From an uncultured Dorea sp. (GTDB lineage: Bacteria; Bacillota; Clostridia; Lachnospirales; Lachnospiraceae): DNA of 61,518 nucleotides. A program made the translations under genes and the position numbers. Shown here piece by piece: positions 51,481-59,712 of the stretch. The notes beneath the pieces were generated by a model. That model was not told the DNA's origin, did no database searches, and saw nothing but the letters and a program-made list of their open reading frames with translations. The DNA lies in NCBI GenBank assembly GCA_910578455.1, contig CAJTQA010000013.1:1-61518 (forward strand). The letters run 5' to 3'. Each line of letters opens with the position of its first letter. The first letter of the stretch is position 1.

Positions 51481-51621
51481 ATGATGAGATTAGGAAACAG
51501 TTTATTTCATGCCAGGAAAAAGTGCGGGCTTTCCCAGGAGGAGGTCGCAGAAAAGCTGGGAGTGAGCAGGCAGACCATTTCCAAATGGGAGACGGAAGTT
51601 TCCCAAACAAAAGGATATTAA
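51481..51621 (+). pseudogene. XRE-family regulator, 5' part interrupted by the element
   Basis: The first 38 codons (51481-51594) encode an XRE helix-turn-helix: GNSLFHARKKCGLSQEEVAE then LGVSRQTISKWET. From 51597 the frame enters foreign A+T-rich DNA and stops after EVSQTKGY. The ATG pair at 51481/51484 follows AGAGGTGATA. The remainder of the gene is found at 59721-60065. The surviving piece could still make a 46-aa HTH peptide, but it lacks the C-terminal domain. Confidence 0.9.
51587..51596 (+). repeat. Left 10-bp direct repeat (attachment site)
   Basis: GGGAGACGGA at the junction of the XRE codons TGG-GAG-ACG-GA with foreign DNA. An identical copy lies at 59713-59722. Large serine recombinases of the TnpX/TndX group exchange at a central dinucleotide, often GA, two copies of which occur within the repeat. 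Confidence 0.85.
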
Positions 51622-51626
51622 GAAAT

Positions 51627-51649
51627 AACCTGTGTTTACCTGCTTGCAA
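51627..51649. repeat. Left member of a long-range inverted repeat
   Basis: This sequence, read on the minus strand as TTGCAAGCAGGTAAACACAGG plus two bases, matches 58021-58048 on the plus strand (TTGCAAGCAGGTATTGTAAAC and following) apart from a few extra bases and one substitution. One copy is near the left end and the other just ahead of the recombinase gene, so they may be recombinase- or regulator-binding sites. Confidence 0.55.
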
Positions 51650-51700
51650 ATTATTGTATTTTGGAAGTGTATTTTGGATAAGCAAGAGAAAAACTTTTTA

Positions 51701-51729
51701 TTGACAGAAATAATATCAAATATTATAAT
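51701..51729 (+). promoter_or_regulatory. Consensus promoter of the rib operon
   Basis: TTGACA (51701-51706), exactly 17 bp and TATAAT (51724-51729): a perfect consensus vegetative promoter, inside the element and directly upstream of the FMN riboswitch. Expression therefore does not depend on host flanking DNA. Confidence 0.9.
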
Positions 51730-51748
51730 TATCCGTAATTGAATAACT

Positions 51749-51855
51749 ATCTTCAGGGCAGGGTGTAATTCCCTACCGGTGGTACAGCCCACGAGCCGAA
51801 AGGCATGATTTGGTGTAATTCCAAAGCCGACAGTATAGTCTGGATGAAAGAAGAT
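51749..51855 (+). ncRNA. FMN riboswitch (RFN element)
   Basis: All conserved RFN blocks are present: ATCTTCAGGGCAGGGTG, AATTCCCTACCGG, AGCCCACGAGCC, the GATTTGGTG...TTCCAAAGCCGACAGT stretch, and AGTCTGGATGAAAGAAGAT. It should bind FMN and repress the ribDEBAH genes when the cofactor is abundant. Confidence 0.97.
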
Positions 51856-51880
51856 GAAAGTAAGTTTATGCTTTTTTGCG

Positions 51881-51922
51881 TGCTCTGGAATGATTTTATA
51901 TTGTTTCAGAGCATTTTCTTTT
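51881..51922 (+). terminator. FMN-controlled terminator
   Basis: TGCTCTG (51881 onwards) pairs with CAGAGCA (ending 51913), extended by A-T pairs, and is followed by a T-rich run (TTTTCTTTT). It is placed between the RFN aptamer and ribD. Confidence 0.82.
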
Positions 51923-51995
51923 AATCGCATAAATCCTCTTTTGCATGTCTTGGATAGATTTTATTCAAGGCATGTATTTTTTTGGAGGTGTAAAA

Positions 51996-53096
51996 ATGAG
52001 CGATATAGAATACATGAAAATAGCAATAGAACTGGCAAAAAAGGGTGCTGGCTATGTCAATCCTAATCCTATGGTTGGAGCAGTAATTGTAAAAAATAAT
52101 CGGCTTATAGGACAGGGATACCATGAAGTTTTTGGTGGATTACATGCAGAGAGAAATGCACTAAAAAATTGCAGAGAGTCACCTGTAGGAGCAACGCTTT
52201 ATGTAACACTTGAACCATGCTGTCACTATGGTAAGACACCACCTTGCACAGAAACAATTATTAAAAGTGGTATTGCAAGGGTAGTCGTTGGAACTTTAGA
52301 CTGTAATCCGATTGTGTCTGGAAAAGGTGTAAAGCAACTTGAGGAAAATAACATTCAAGTTGATGTAGGCATTTTAGAAATAGAATGTCAACAGTTAATC
52401 AAAGTATTTAGGAAGTATATTACAAAGCGTATTCCGTATGTTTTTATGAAATATGCAATGACAATGGACGGGAAAATAGCAACTTATACAAATCAATCAA
52501 AATGGATAAGTGGCGAAAAAGCGAGAAAACAAGTGCATCAATTCAGACATAAGGTTACTGCAATCATGGTAGGAGTAAATACCGTTATTCAAGATAACCC
52601 TTTACTGACATGCCGATTAGAAAACGGGAAAAATCCTATTCGTATCGTATGCGATACAGATTTAAGAACACCCATTACATCAAAAATTATCCAAACAGCG
52701 AATGACATTAAAACATATATCGCTACTTCTTCTATTGATGAAAGTAAAATTGCTCTTTACAGAAAATGTGGTTGTGAAATTATTTATACGAAGAAAAAAG
52801 GTAATCATATTGACTTAATGAATTTAATGCAATGTTTAGGAAATATGCAGATAGACAGTCTGCTTTTAGAGGGTGGAAGTGCGTTGAATTGGAGTGCTCT
52901 TGAGCAACAGATTGTTGATGAGGTACAAACTTATATAGCACCTAAAATATTTGGGGGTAGTGGAAAAAGCCCTGTAAGTGGTCAAGGTGTTGTTTTTCCT
53001 AAAGACGCCATTATGCTCAAACCATATGCTTTTTCTCAAGTGGGAAACGATTATCTCATAGAAAGTGAAGTGATTTATCCATGTTTACAGGAATAA
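51996..53096 (+). CDS. ribD: Bifunctional riboflavin deaminase/reductase RibD
   Basis: A 366-aa two-domain enzyme for the second and third steps from GTP. The N-terminal deaminase has the zinc motif HAERNALKNC and the PCCHYGKTPPC block. The C-terminal reductase contains YAMTMDGKIAT, the GVNTVIQDNPLLTCR stretch and DSLLLEGGSALNW. The ATG at 51996 follows GGAGGTG. It opens the operon after the FMN riboswitch and overlaps ribE by 16 bp. Codons are A/T-rich at third positions, unlike the chromosomal genes on either side. Confidence 0.97.
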   Translation: MSDIEYMKIAIELAKKGAGYVNPNPMVGAVIVKNNRLIGQGYHEVFGGLHAERNALKNCRESPVGATLYVTLEPCCHYGKTPPCTETIIKSGIARVVVGTLDCNPIVSGKGVKQLEENNIQVDVGILEIECQQLIKVFRKYITKRIPYVFMKYAMTMDGKIATYTNQSKWISGEKARKQVHQFRHKVTAIMVGVNTVIQDNPLLTCRLENGKNPIRIVCDTDLRTPITSKIIQTANDIKTYIATSSIDESKIALYRKCGCEIIYTKKKGNHIDLMNLMQCLGNMQIDSLLLEGGSALNWSALEQQIVDEVQTYIAPKIFGGSGKSPVSGQGVVFPKDAIMLKPYAFSQVGNDYLIESEVIYPCLQE

Positions 53097-53716
53097 TAGA
53101 AGAAATCGGTAAAGTAGAAAGAATACAGAAAGATACTTATAACTGTAAACTATCCATTAAATCTTCAAAAATATTAGAGGATATACATTTAGGCGACAGC
53201 ATAGCAGTCAATGGTATCTGCCTTACAGTTACTTGTTTCACACGACAATCTTTTATAGTGGATGTGATGAATGAAACATGGAACAGAACGGCTCTTAACC
53301 TGTTAAAACATGGAAGCCTTGTGAATTTAGAAAGAGCCATGCATATGAATGGCAGATTGGGCGGTCACATTGTTACGGGGCATATTGACGGGACAGGCAG
53401 AATATCGTCTGTGCGTAGAGACAAAAATGCGGTGTGGTATCAAATCAATACGCAAAGAGAAATCTTAAATCTAATTGTTGAAAAAGGTTCGGTTACTATT
53501 GATGGTATTAGTCTTACTGTTGCAAAAGTATCGAAAGCAGATTTTTCAGTATCCGTTATCCCTCATACTTTGGAACAAACAATTCTAAAGAATAAACAAA
53601 TCGGGGATATGGTAAACATTGAAAATGATATATTGGGGAAATATGTGAAGAAATTCATGGGCAACAGCAATGAAACAGAGTTGTCGAAAGAATTGTTATG
53701 CCGATACGGATTTTAG
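53081..53716 (+). CDS. ribE: Riboflavin synthase alpha chain
   Basis: A 211-aa lumazine-dismutating enzyme built of two homologous beta-barrel repeats. The N-terminus MFTGIIEEIGKVERI is diagnostic, with the first-repeat DSIAVNGICLTVT and its second-repeat partner GSVTIDGISLTVAK. GGHIVTGHIDGTG lies at the junction. It makes riboflavin from two lumazine molecules. It overlaps ribD and is followed by ribBA after about 20 bp. Confidence 0.97.
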   Translation: MFTGIIEEIGKVERIQKDTYNCKLSIKSSKILEDIHLGDSIAVNGICLTVTCFTRQSFIVDVMNETWNRTALNLLKHGSLVNLERAMHMNGRLGGHIVTGHIDGTGRISSVRRDKNAVWYQINTQREILNLIVEKGSVTIDGISLTVAKVSKADFSVSVIPHTLEQTILKNKQIGDMVNIENDILGKYVKKFMGNSNETELSKELLCRYGF

Positions 53717-53735
53717 CAGAAAGGATAAAGGAATT

Positions 53736-54941
53736 ATGAAATATAAAAAAATAAAAGAGGCTTTGCAGGCGTTACAAGAGGGAAAACTAGTTTTAGTTAT
53801 GGACGATAAAGAGAGAGAAAATGAGGGGGATTTAATTTGCTCGGCACAATTTGCTACAACAGAAAATGTAAATTTTATGGCGACTTATGCAAAAGGTTTA
53901 ATCTGTATGCCTATGAGTGAAAGTCTGGCTAACAGGCTTATGCTTTCCCCTATGGTTGAAAATAATACAGATAACCATGAAACTGCTTTTACAGTTTCTA
54001 TTGATTATAAGGATACCACAACAGGTATTTCTGCCGAGGAAAGAGGATTGACAGCTCGTATGTGTGTGGTTGAGGATATAAATCCCTTTGATTTCCGTAG
54101 ACCGGGGCACATGTTTCCTCTGATTGCAAAGAACGGAGGTGTTTTAGAAAGAAACGGACATACGGAAGCAACGATTGACTTATTGAGGTTGGCAGGATTA
54201 AAAGAATGTGGCTTATGTTGCGAAATTATGAATGAAAACGGGAAAATGATGAGAACATCTGATTTAATTCAATTTTCCCAAATACACCATATACCAACCC
54301 TCACAATTAAAGAATTACAGGAATACAGAAAAGTATATGACATGCTTGTAGAATGTGTTTCAGTTGTAGAAATGCCTACAAAATACGGGGATTTCAAAGC
54401 ACATTGTTATATCAATAAATTGAATGGCGAACATCATGTTGCATTGGTTATGGGAGAGTTAAATAGTGGAAATGATGTGCTATGTCGTGTCCACTCAGAG
54501 TGTTTAACAGGAGATGTCTTTGGCTCTTTACGCTGTGATTGTGGACAGCAGTTAGATAGAGCAATGAAAATGATTGCAGAAAATGGTTCTGGCGTATTGC
54601 TTTATATGCGACAAGAGGGACGAGGTATCGGGCTTGTCAATAAACTAAAAGCCTATCATTTACAGGATAAGGGTATGGACACACTTGACGCCAACCTTGC
54701 ACTAGGATTTCAAGGCGATTTAAGAGAATATTATATTGGAGCACAGATTTTAAGAGATTTGGGAATAAAATCATTGCATTTACTTACAAATAATCCAGAT
54801 AAAGTTTATCAGTTAGAAGATTATGGAATGCAAATTTCAAGCAGAGTACCGATTGAAATAAAAGCAAATCCTTATGATAGTTTTTATTTAAAGACAAAGA
54901 AAGACCGAATGGGACACATTTTGAATATGGAGGAAAAATAG
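53736..54941 (+). CDS. ribBA: Bifunctional DHBP synthase/GTP cyclohydrolase II RibBA
   Basis: A 401-aa fusion. The first half is 3,4-dihydroxybutanone-4-phosphate synthase: VMDDKERENEGDLICSAQ (metal and acidic residues), then the GLTARM and RPGHMFPL blocks and HTEATIDL. The second half is GTP cyclohydrolase II: RVHSECLTGDVFGSLRCDCG with the three zinc cysteines, then YMRQEGRGIGL. It supplies both precursors of lumazine. The start at 53736 follows AAAGGA; the frame remains open upstream. ribH starts immediately after its stop. Confidence 0.97.
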   Translation: MKYKKIKEALQALQEGKLVLVMDDKERENEGDLICSAQFATTENVNFMATYAKGLICMPMSESLANRLMLSPMVENNTDNHETAFTVSIDYKDTTTGISAEERGLTARMCVVEDINPFDFRRPGHMFPLIAKNGGVLERNGHTEATIDLLRLAGLKECGLCCEIMNENGKMMRTSDLIQFSQIHHIPTLTIKELQEYRKVYDMLVECVSVVEMPTKYGDFKAHCYINKLNGEHHVALVMGELNSGNDVLCRVHSECLTGDVFGSLRCDCGQQLDRAMKMIAENGSGVLLYMRQEGRGIGLVNKLKAYHLQDKGMDTLDANLALGFQGDLREYYIGAQILRDLGIKSLHLLTNNPDKVYQLEDYGMQISSRVPIEIKANPYDSFYLKTKKDRMGHILNMEEK

Positions 54942-55409
54942 ATGAACACTTTTGAAGGAAATTTAGTAGCAGAAAATATAAAAATTGGTATTGTTGTAGC
55001 AAGGTTTAATGAATTTATAACTTCTAAGCTATTAGCAGGTGCATTAGATAATTTGAAAAGAGAAAATGTTAATGAAAAGGACATAGAGGTAGCTTGGGTT
55101 CCGGGAGCATTTGAAATACCTATGATAGCGTCTAAAATGGTAAAAAGTAAAAAATATGATGCAATTATCTGCTTGGGAGCAGTTATTCGAGGTAGTACAA
55201 GCCATTATGATTATGTGTGTAGCGAGGTATCAAAAGGAATTGCTCAAATCAGTTTAAATACTGAAACACCAGTTATGTTTGGTGTTCTTACGACAGATAC
55301 GATTGAACAGGCGATAGAACGAGCTGGCAGTAAGGCAGGAAATAAAGGCTCTGAATGTGCACAGGGAGCTATTGAAATGGTAAATCTAATTCGTGCATTA
55401 GAGGTATAA
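54942..55409 (+). CDS. ribH: 6,7-dimethyl-8-ribityllumazine synthase
   Basis: A 155-aa capsid-forming enzyme that condenses the two RibD/RibBA products to lumazine. The N-terminus begins NTFEGNLVAENIKIGIVVAR and the active-site blocks are WVPGAFEIPM, ICLGAVIRGSTSHYDYVC and VMFGVLTTDTIEQA. The start codon directly follows the ribBA stop, with its GGAGGAA site inside ribBA. It ends the riboflavin operon; a terminator lies about 60 bp downstream. Confidence 0.98.
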   Translation: MNTFEGNLVAENIKIGIVVARFNEFITSKLLAGALDNLKRENVNEKDIEVAWVPGAFEIPMIASKMVKSKKYDAIICLGAVIRGSTSHYDYVCSEVSKGIAQISLNTETPVMFGVLTTDTIEQAIERAGSKAGNKGSECAQGAIEMVNLIRALEV

Positions 55410-55469
55410 TATGCTTGGGGTTAAAAGCTAAAGCGAAAAAACATAACAGGCGGAGTGATCCAGACACGA

Positions 55470-55505
55470 CGGTGGGAAAATCTCTTAGATTTTTCCGCCG
55501 TTTTT
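55470..55505 (+). terminator. Terminator after ribH
   Basis: Bases 55470-55481 pair with 55489-55500 (12 positions, two G-U) and are followed by five T. It separates the riboflavin operon from the mobilisation region. Confidence 0.8.
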
Positions 55506-55539
55506 AAGTGGCTGGTTCACTTCGACGGTTGAGCGAGCT

Positions 55540-55585
55540 TGCGAGCGAACAGTAAGCCCCCGTTATCTAACAAGGGGGGCACAAA
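55540..55585 (+). other. Candidate oriT (GC-rich inverted repeat)
   Basis: GCCCCC (55556-55561) and GGGGGC (55575-55580) flank GTTATCTAACAAG. From memory, this closely resembles the inverted repeat around the nick site in Tn916 and ICEBs1 origins of transfer (C-run, CTAACA, G-run). It lies about 240 bp upstream of the relaxase gene, the expected position. The sequence just before it is also rich in short inverted repeats (GAGCGAGCTTGCGAGC). Confidence 0.75.
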
Positions 55586-55708
55586 AAACAAGAGACAATA
55601 TACACTACTAAGCGGAAAACGCTGTATTTACAAGGCAAAACCGCTTTTAACAGGGTGTTAACTGAAAGGCACTCATTTAACACATAAAAATTAAATAAGA
55701 CATAGGAA

Positions 55709-55751
55709 AGACAGTTGATTTCAAATAAGAAATTGATTGTCTTTTTCTTTT
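55709..55751 (+). terminator. Terminator-like hairpin upstream of the relaxase gene
   Basis: Bases 55709-55722 pair with 55729-55742 (14 positions, three G-U) around AAATAA, followed by TTTTCTTTT. Its position before the relaxase suggests attenuation of read-through or regulation of the relaxase transcript. The remaining noncoding DNA from 55586 to 55708 shows nothing else I recognise. Confidence 0.65.
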
Positions 55752-55818
55752 GCAGAAATTTAAGTATAGGTAATTATCAAATATGGTAGTTGCCTTTTTT
55801 GATTGGAGGAATTGAAGA

Positions 55819-57033
55819 ATGAATGATAAAAACTTTATTGAAGAATTAAGACAAAAGCGTGAGGAATACGGAGTAACACAAACAAGGCTTGCCGTTTCCT
55901 GTGGTATCAGCCGTGAATATTACAACCGCATTGAAAAAGGAAAACAGCCATTGAATGATGAATTAAAAGAAGTCATAGAAAAACAGATTGAGCGTTTCAA
56001 TCCGCAAGAACCACTATTTCTGTTGATTGATTACTTCCGTGTCCGCTTTCCTACGACAGATGCATTAAAGATTATTCGTGAAGTATTACAACTAAAAGCT
56101 GATTATATGCTTTATGAAGATTTTGGAAAGTACGGATATGAAAGTAAATATGTTTTAGGCGACATCAACATCATGTGTTCCATGCAGGAGCATTTAGGTG
56201 TTTTGTTGGAACTGAAAGGCAGAGGTTGTCGTCAAATGGAAAGTTATCTATTGGCACAGGAACGCTCATGGTATGACTTCATGCTTGATTGTTTAACAGC
56301 AGGTGGTAAGATGAAACGTCTTGATTTGGCAATCAATGATAAAGCAGGAATATTGGATATTCCAAAATTAAAAGAAAAATACAAGGCAGGTGAATGTATC
56401 TCCTACTTCCGTAAGCAGAAAGATTACAGCGGTACGGAAAAATGCGGTAGCGATTTACCAAAGAATACAGGAGAAACCTTATATCTCGGTTCAACAAGCA
56501 GTGAATTATATATGTGTGCCTATCAGAAAAATTATGAACAGTATGTCAAGAATGGTATAGAAGTTGAAGATACGGAGATTAAGAACCGCTTTGAAATACG
56601 CATGAAAAATGAACGAGCTTATTATGCGGTTTTAGATTTACTGACCTATCGGGACGCTGAACGCACCGCTTTTTCTATCATCAATCATTATGTCCGCTTT
56701 GTTGATAGAGAAGATGATAAACCAAAAAGTCAATGGAAAATGAATGATGATTGGGCGTGGTTTGTAGGAGAAAACAGAGAGCCGATACGCTTAACCACAA
56801 AGCCAGAGCCTTATACTTTACAAAAAGCATTGCATTGGCTACAAAGACAGGTTGCACCAACGATAAAAATGGTACAAGCATTAGACGAAGAAAATCATAC
56901 AACGATACTAAAAGATATGATTGAACAGGCAGAACTCAAAGACAAGCATAAACATTTATTACAGTTAGAAAAATCAACCATAGAAGAACGCATAGATACC
57001 GTTGTTCCACAAGAGAATGACGGTATTTTTTAA
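55819..57033 (+). CDS. MobT/Orf20-type relaxase (replication initiation factor family)
   Basis: A 404-aa protein. Residues 1-65 are an XRE helix-turn-helix (ELRQKREEYGVTQTRLAVSC, SREYYNRIEKGK). From about residue 75 it is a Rep_trans-type domain: LLIDYFRVRF, CLTAGGKMKRLDLAINDKAG, GETLYLGSTSSELYMCAYQK and RFEIRMKNERAY. This HTH-plus-Rep layout is that of Orf20 of Tn916 and NicK-like MOB-T relaxases, which nick oriT and start rolling-circle replication. GGAGG precedes the ATG. The candidate oriT lies just upstream. No cognate coupling protein is in the element. Confidence 0.88.
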   Translation: MNDKNFIEELRQKREEYGVTQTRLAVSCGISREYYNRIEKGKQPLNDELKEVIEKQIERFNPQEPLFLLIDYFRVRFPTTDALKIIREVLQLKADYMLYEDFGKYGYESKYVLGDINIMCSMQEHLGVLLELKGRGCRQMESYLLAQERSWYDFMLDCLTAGGKMKRLDLAINDKAGILDIPKLKEKYKAGECISYFRKQKDYSGTEKCGSDLPKNTGETLYLGSTSSELYMCAYQKNYEQYVKNGIEVEDTEIKNRFEIRMKNERAYYAVLDLLTYRDAERTAFSIINHYVRFVDREDDKPKSQWKMNDDWAWFVGENREPIRLTTKPEPYTLQKALHWLQRQVAPTIKMVQALDEENHTTILKDMIEQAELKDKHKHLLQLEKSTIEERIDTVVPQENDGIF

Positions 57034-57059
57034 TTTCTTTAAAAAATCTGCAACAAAAC

Positions 57060-57415
57060 ATCAACTAGCGCACAGATATGGTACGAGAAAAGGAAATCTA
57101 AACTTTTTTGAAAATAGGTCATTAAATCGAGGTTTCCATTCCCTATATGAAGTGAAAGAAGAAAAGTTTTGAAAAATGTCGGAAAATCGAGTTAAGCGGA
57201 CAGTGTTATGTGAAAAGAAGAAATTTTTTTCATTCTCAACTTAACAATCAGCAGTTTCCATTCCCTATATGGAGCAAAGAAAATCTTTCATTCCATAGTT
57301 GGCAGTAACGGTGTTGCATGGGTAGTTAGGGTGTGAAAAGAAATCTTTTCATCATCAACTTAGCAGAATGACATTTTCTTTCCCTATATGGTACAGAAAA
57401 AGAAAAAAGTTTTGA
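57060..57415. repeat. Imperfect tandem repeats of about 120 bp downstream of the relaxase gene
   Basis: The core TTTCCATTCCCTATATG occurs at 57133-57149 and 57255-57271, with a close copy at 57374-57390; spacing is 122 and 119 bp. Each of the last two cores is preceded by GTGAAAAGAA-like, TTTTCAT-like and CAACTTA-like segments. There is no open frame of note. Candidate roles are a single-strand origin of replication, excisionase or regulator sites, or small RNAs. Confidence 0.7.
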
Positions 57416-57690
57416 GTATTGGTTACGCTTTTGCTCTTTTCCAACGCGGTATATAGGAAAGACGATTTTCTTCTTTCGTGTTCTTTGACAATTGAATAAA
57501 GCAATTCAATACATTAGACAGACAGTAAGCCATTGAAACAGATACGCCATGACCTTTCCCCTGCAAAAGCGAGCGACAACCTATCTGTGTTCTTGTAAAA
57601 GACTTGTCCTCTTTTATCGCCATGACCTGTCCTGTCTGATAATGATACTCCCGTACAGCCACAGCTTGAGCGTTAAAAGCGTCGCACGCA

Positions 57691-57798
57691 ATGGGTACGG
57701 CTACATTGGATAATGCAGAGGTGGAACTCCTGTGGGCTATGACAAAAGCTGTTGAATTGCTTAGAAAGATTTTACAGAAAGGGGGTATGTGTTATTGA
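57691..57798 (+). CDS. Small recombinase-linked ORF (35 aa)
   Basis: ATG at 57691 to TGA at 57796-57798. The encoded peptide TLDNAEVELLWAMTKAVELL, then RKILQKGG, is a strong amphipathic helix and looks coding rather than random. No good ribosome binding site precedes the ATG, so an upstream or alternative start is possible. It overlaps the region of the next small ORF. I cannot assign a function; small helical proteins are common next to large serine recombinases. Upstream, 57416-57690 has only a doubtful minus-strand frame. Confidence 0.5.
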   Translation: MGTATLDNAEVELLWAMTKAVELLRKILQKGGMCY

Positions 57799-57961
57799 TA
57801 ATGCTGTAAAAACAATTCAAAAGAAAAATAACAAGTGTGGCATTGGAAACAGAGGAAAGACAAAGATTGTTGTAAAAGAGCATTTTTCCGAAAAGGGAAA
57901 GACAATGGAAGAACTTTTAACTGATGTTATGCTTGAGAAAGCAAAGCAGACAATCGCATAA
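57794..57961 (+). CDS. TnpW-like small protein with no standard start codon
   Basis: About 55 codons ending KTKIVVKEHFSEKGKTMEEL then LTDVMLEKAKQTIA, similar in style to the TnpW small proteins of Tn4451-type elements (basic strand followed by HFSE and an amphipathic helix). No ATG lies at its N-terminal end. An ATT at 57794 is well placed behind AAAGGGGG; a TTG at 57752 lies inside the upstream ORF. Translation might instead depend on coupling or frameshifting from the 35-aa ORF. Family assignment is tentative. Confidence 0.5.
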   Translation: MDNAVKTIQKKNNKCGIGNRGKTKIVVKEHFSEKGKTMEELLTDVMLEKAKQTIA

Positions 57962-58020
57962 ATTCGGTGCAGTTGTAAGAAATAGATTGAATGGCAAAAA
58001 GTACCCGTGTTATACTTTAC

Positions 58021-58048
58021 TTGCAAGCAGGTATTGTAAACACGGGTT
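58021..58048. repeat. Right member of the long-range inverted repeat, within a hairpin
   Basis: It matches 51627-51649 in inverted orientation. It also lies in a local stem-loop: ACCCGTGT (58003-58010) pairs with ACACGGGT (58040-58047). The position just upstream of the recombinase ribosome binding site suggests a regulatory site for recombinase expression. Confidence 0.5.
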
Positions 58049-58072
58049 AGTTATAAAGGAGGATAACTGACA

Positions 58073-59686
58073 ATGAAACAACAGATTTACAATACTGCAC
58101 TTTATCTTAGGTTGAGCCGAGATGATGAATTACAAGGCGAAAGTTCCAGCATTACCACACAAAGAAGTATGTTGCGTCTATATGCAAAAGAACATCATTT
58201 GAATGTGATTGATGAATATATTGATGACGGCTGGTCGGGAACAAATTTTGAAAGACCGAGTTTTCAGAGAATGATTGAGGATATAGAGGTAGGAAAAATC
58301 AACTGTGTTGTAACAAAAGACCTTTCCCGACTTGGCAGAAACTATATTATGACAGGACAATATACAGAATTGTATTTTCCCAGCCATAATGTCCGTTACA
58401 TAGCGATTGACGACGGTGTAGACAGCGAAAAAGGCGAAAGTGAGATTGCACCATTTAAGAATATTATCAATGAATGGGTGGCAAGAGATACAAGCCGTAA
58501 AGTGAAATCAGCCTTTAAGACAAAATTTGCAGAGGGTGCGTATTATGGGGCTTATGCTCCGTTAGGATATAAGAAACACCCCGACATCAAAGGGAAACTG
58601 TTGGTTGATGAGGAAACAAAATGGATTGTTGAAAAAATCTTCTCTCTCGCCTATCAAGGTTACGGTAGTGCAAAAATCACAAAAATACTGCGAGAAGAAA
58701 AAGTCCCGACATCGTCTTGGTTGAATTTTACAAGGTATGGTACTTTTGCACATATCTTTGAGGGCAAACCCGAAAGTAAGCGTTATGAGTGGACGATTGC
58801 ACAAATCAAAGGAATTTTGAAAAGTGAAGTTTATATCGGCAACAGCGTTCATAATCGACAGTCAACAGTATCATTCAAAAGCAAGAAGAAAGTGCGAAAG
58901 CCCGAAAGCGAATGGTTTCGAGTAGAAAATACCCACGAGCCAATTATTGAAAAAGAAGTGTTCTATCGTGTTCAGGAACAGATAAAATCAAGGCGTAGAC
59001 AGACAAAGGAAAAGGCAACGCCGATATTTGCAGGGCTTGTTAAGTGTGCGGATTGTGGCTGGTCTATGCGGTTTGGAACGAATAAAGCAAATAAGACACC
59101 ATACAGTTATTATGCTTGCAGTTTCTATGGACAATTTGGCAAAGGCTATTGTTCTATGCACTATATCCGCTATGATGTGCTGTATCAAGCTGTATTGGAG
59201 CGATTGCAGTATTGGGCTAAGGCAGTACAGCAGGACGAAGAAAAGGTATTGCATAAGATACAGAAAGTCGGTAATGCAGAGCGAATACGGGAAAAGAAGA
59301 AAAAGGCAAGTGCCTTGAAGAAAGCCGAGAACCGACAAAATGAGATTGACTGTTTATTTGCGAAAATGTATGAAGATAGAGCCTGTGAGAAGATAACAGA
59401 ACGAAACTTCATTATGCTGTCGGGAAAATATCAAAAGGAACAGATAGAACTGGAACAGCAGATAACCGACTTAAGAGAAGAATTAAGTAAAATGGAACAG
59501 GATATGATAGGTGCTGAAAAATGGATTGAGTTAATCAAGGAGTATTCCGTACCAAAGGAACTGACAGCACCGTTATTAAATGCAATGATAGAAAAAATAC
59601 TCATTCACGAAGCAACAACGAATGAGGAGAACGAAAGAATACAGGAAATAGAGATATACTACCGATTTATTGGAAAAGTAGACTGA
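58073..59686 (+). CDS. Large serine recombinase (TnpX/TndX type)
   Basis: A 537-aa site-specific recombinase. The catalytic domain has the nucleophile serine in ALYLRLSRDDE (about residue 15), SITTQRSMLRLYA, GWSGTNFERPSFQRM and VVTKDLSRLGRNY. The recombinase domain follows (GYGSAKITKILREEKVP). A zinc ribbon GLVKCADCGWSMRF...YYAC and a C-terminal coiled coil (about 385-480) complete the large-serine-recombinase layout. AAAGGAGG precedes the ATG. It reads towards the right end, 27 bp from the right attachment repeat, and should catalyse both excision and insertion of the element. Confidence 0.95.
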   Translation: MKQQIYNTALYLRLSRDDELQGESSSITTQRSMLRLYAKEHHLNVIDEYIDDGWSGTNFERPSFQRMIEDIEVGKINCVVTKDLSRLGRNYIMTGQYTELYFPSHNVRYIAIDDGVDSEKGESEIAPFKNIINEWVARDTSRKVKSAFKTKFAEGAYYGAYAPLGYKKHPDIKGKLLVDEETKWIVEKIFSLAYQGYGSAKITKILREEKVPTSSWLNFTRYGTFAHIFEGKPESKRYEWTIAQIKGILKSEVYIGNSVHNRQSTVSFKSKKKVRKPESEWFRVENTHEPIIEKEVFYRVQEQIKSRRRQTKEKATPIFAGLVKCADCGWSMRFGTNKANKTPYSYYACSFYGQFGKGYCSMHYIRYDVLYQAVLERLQYWAKAVQQDEEKVLHKIQKVGNAERIREKKKKASALKKAENRQNEIDCLFAKMYEDRACEKITERNFIMLSGKYQKEQIELEQQITDLREELSKMEQDMIGAEKWIELIKEYSVPKELTAPLLNAMIEKILIHEATTNEENERIQEIEIYYRFIGKVD

Positions 59687-59712
59687 TAAATAGGGTTCAT
59701 ATCTTTAACTAA

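Noticed and set aside
57423..57662. 79-aa minus-strand frame between the repeat block and the small ORFs
   Set aside because: It begins with a GTG without a ribosome binding site, is opposite to all other element genes and has no recognised motif. Not called, though it is the only sizeable frame in that stretch.
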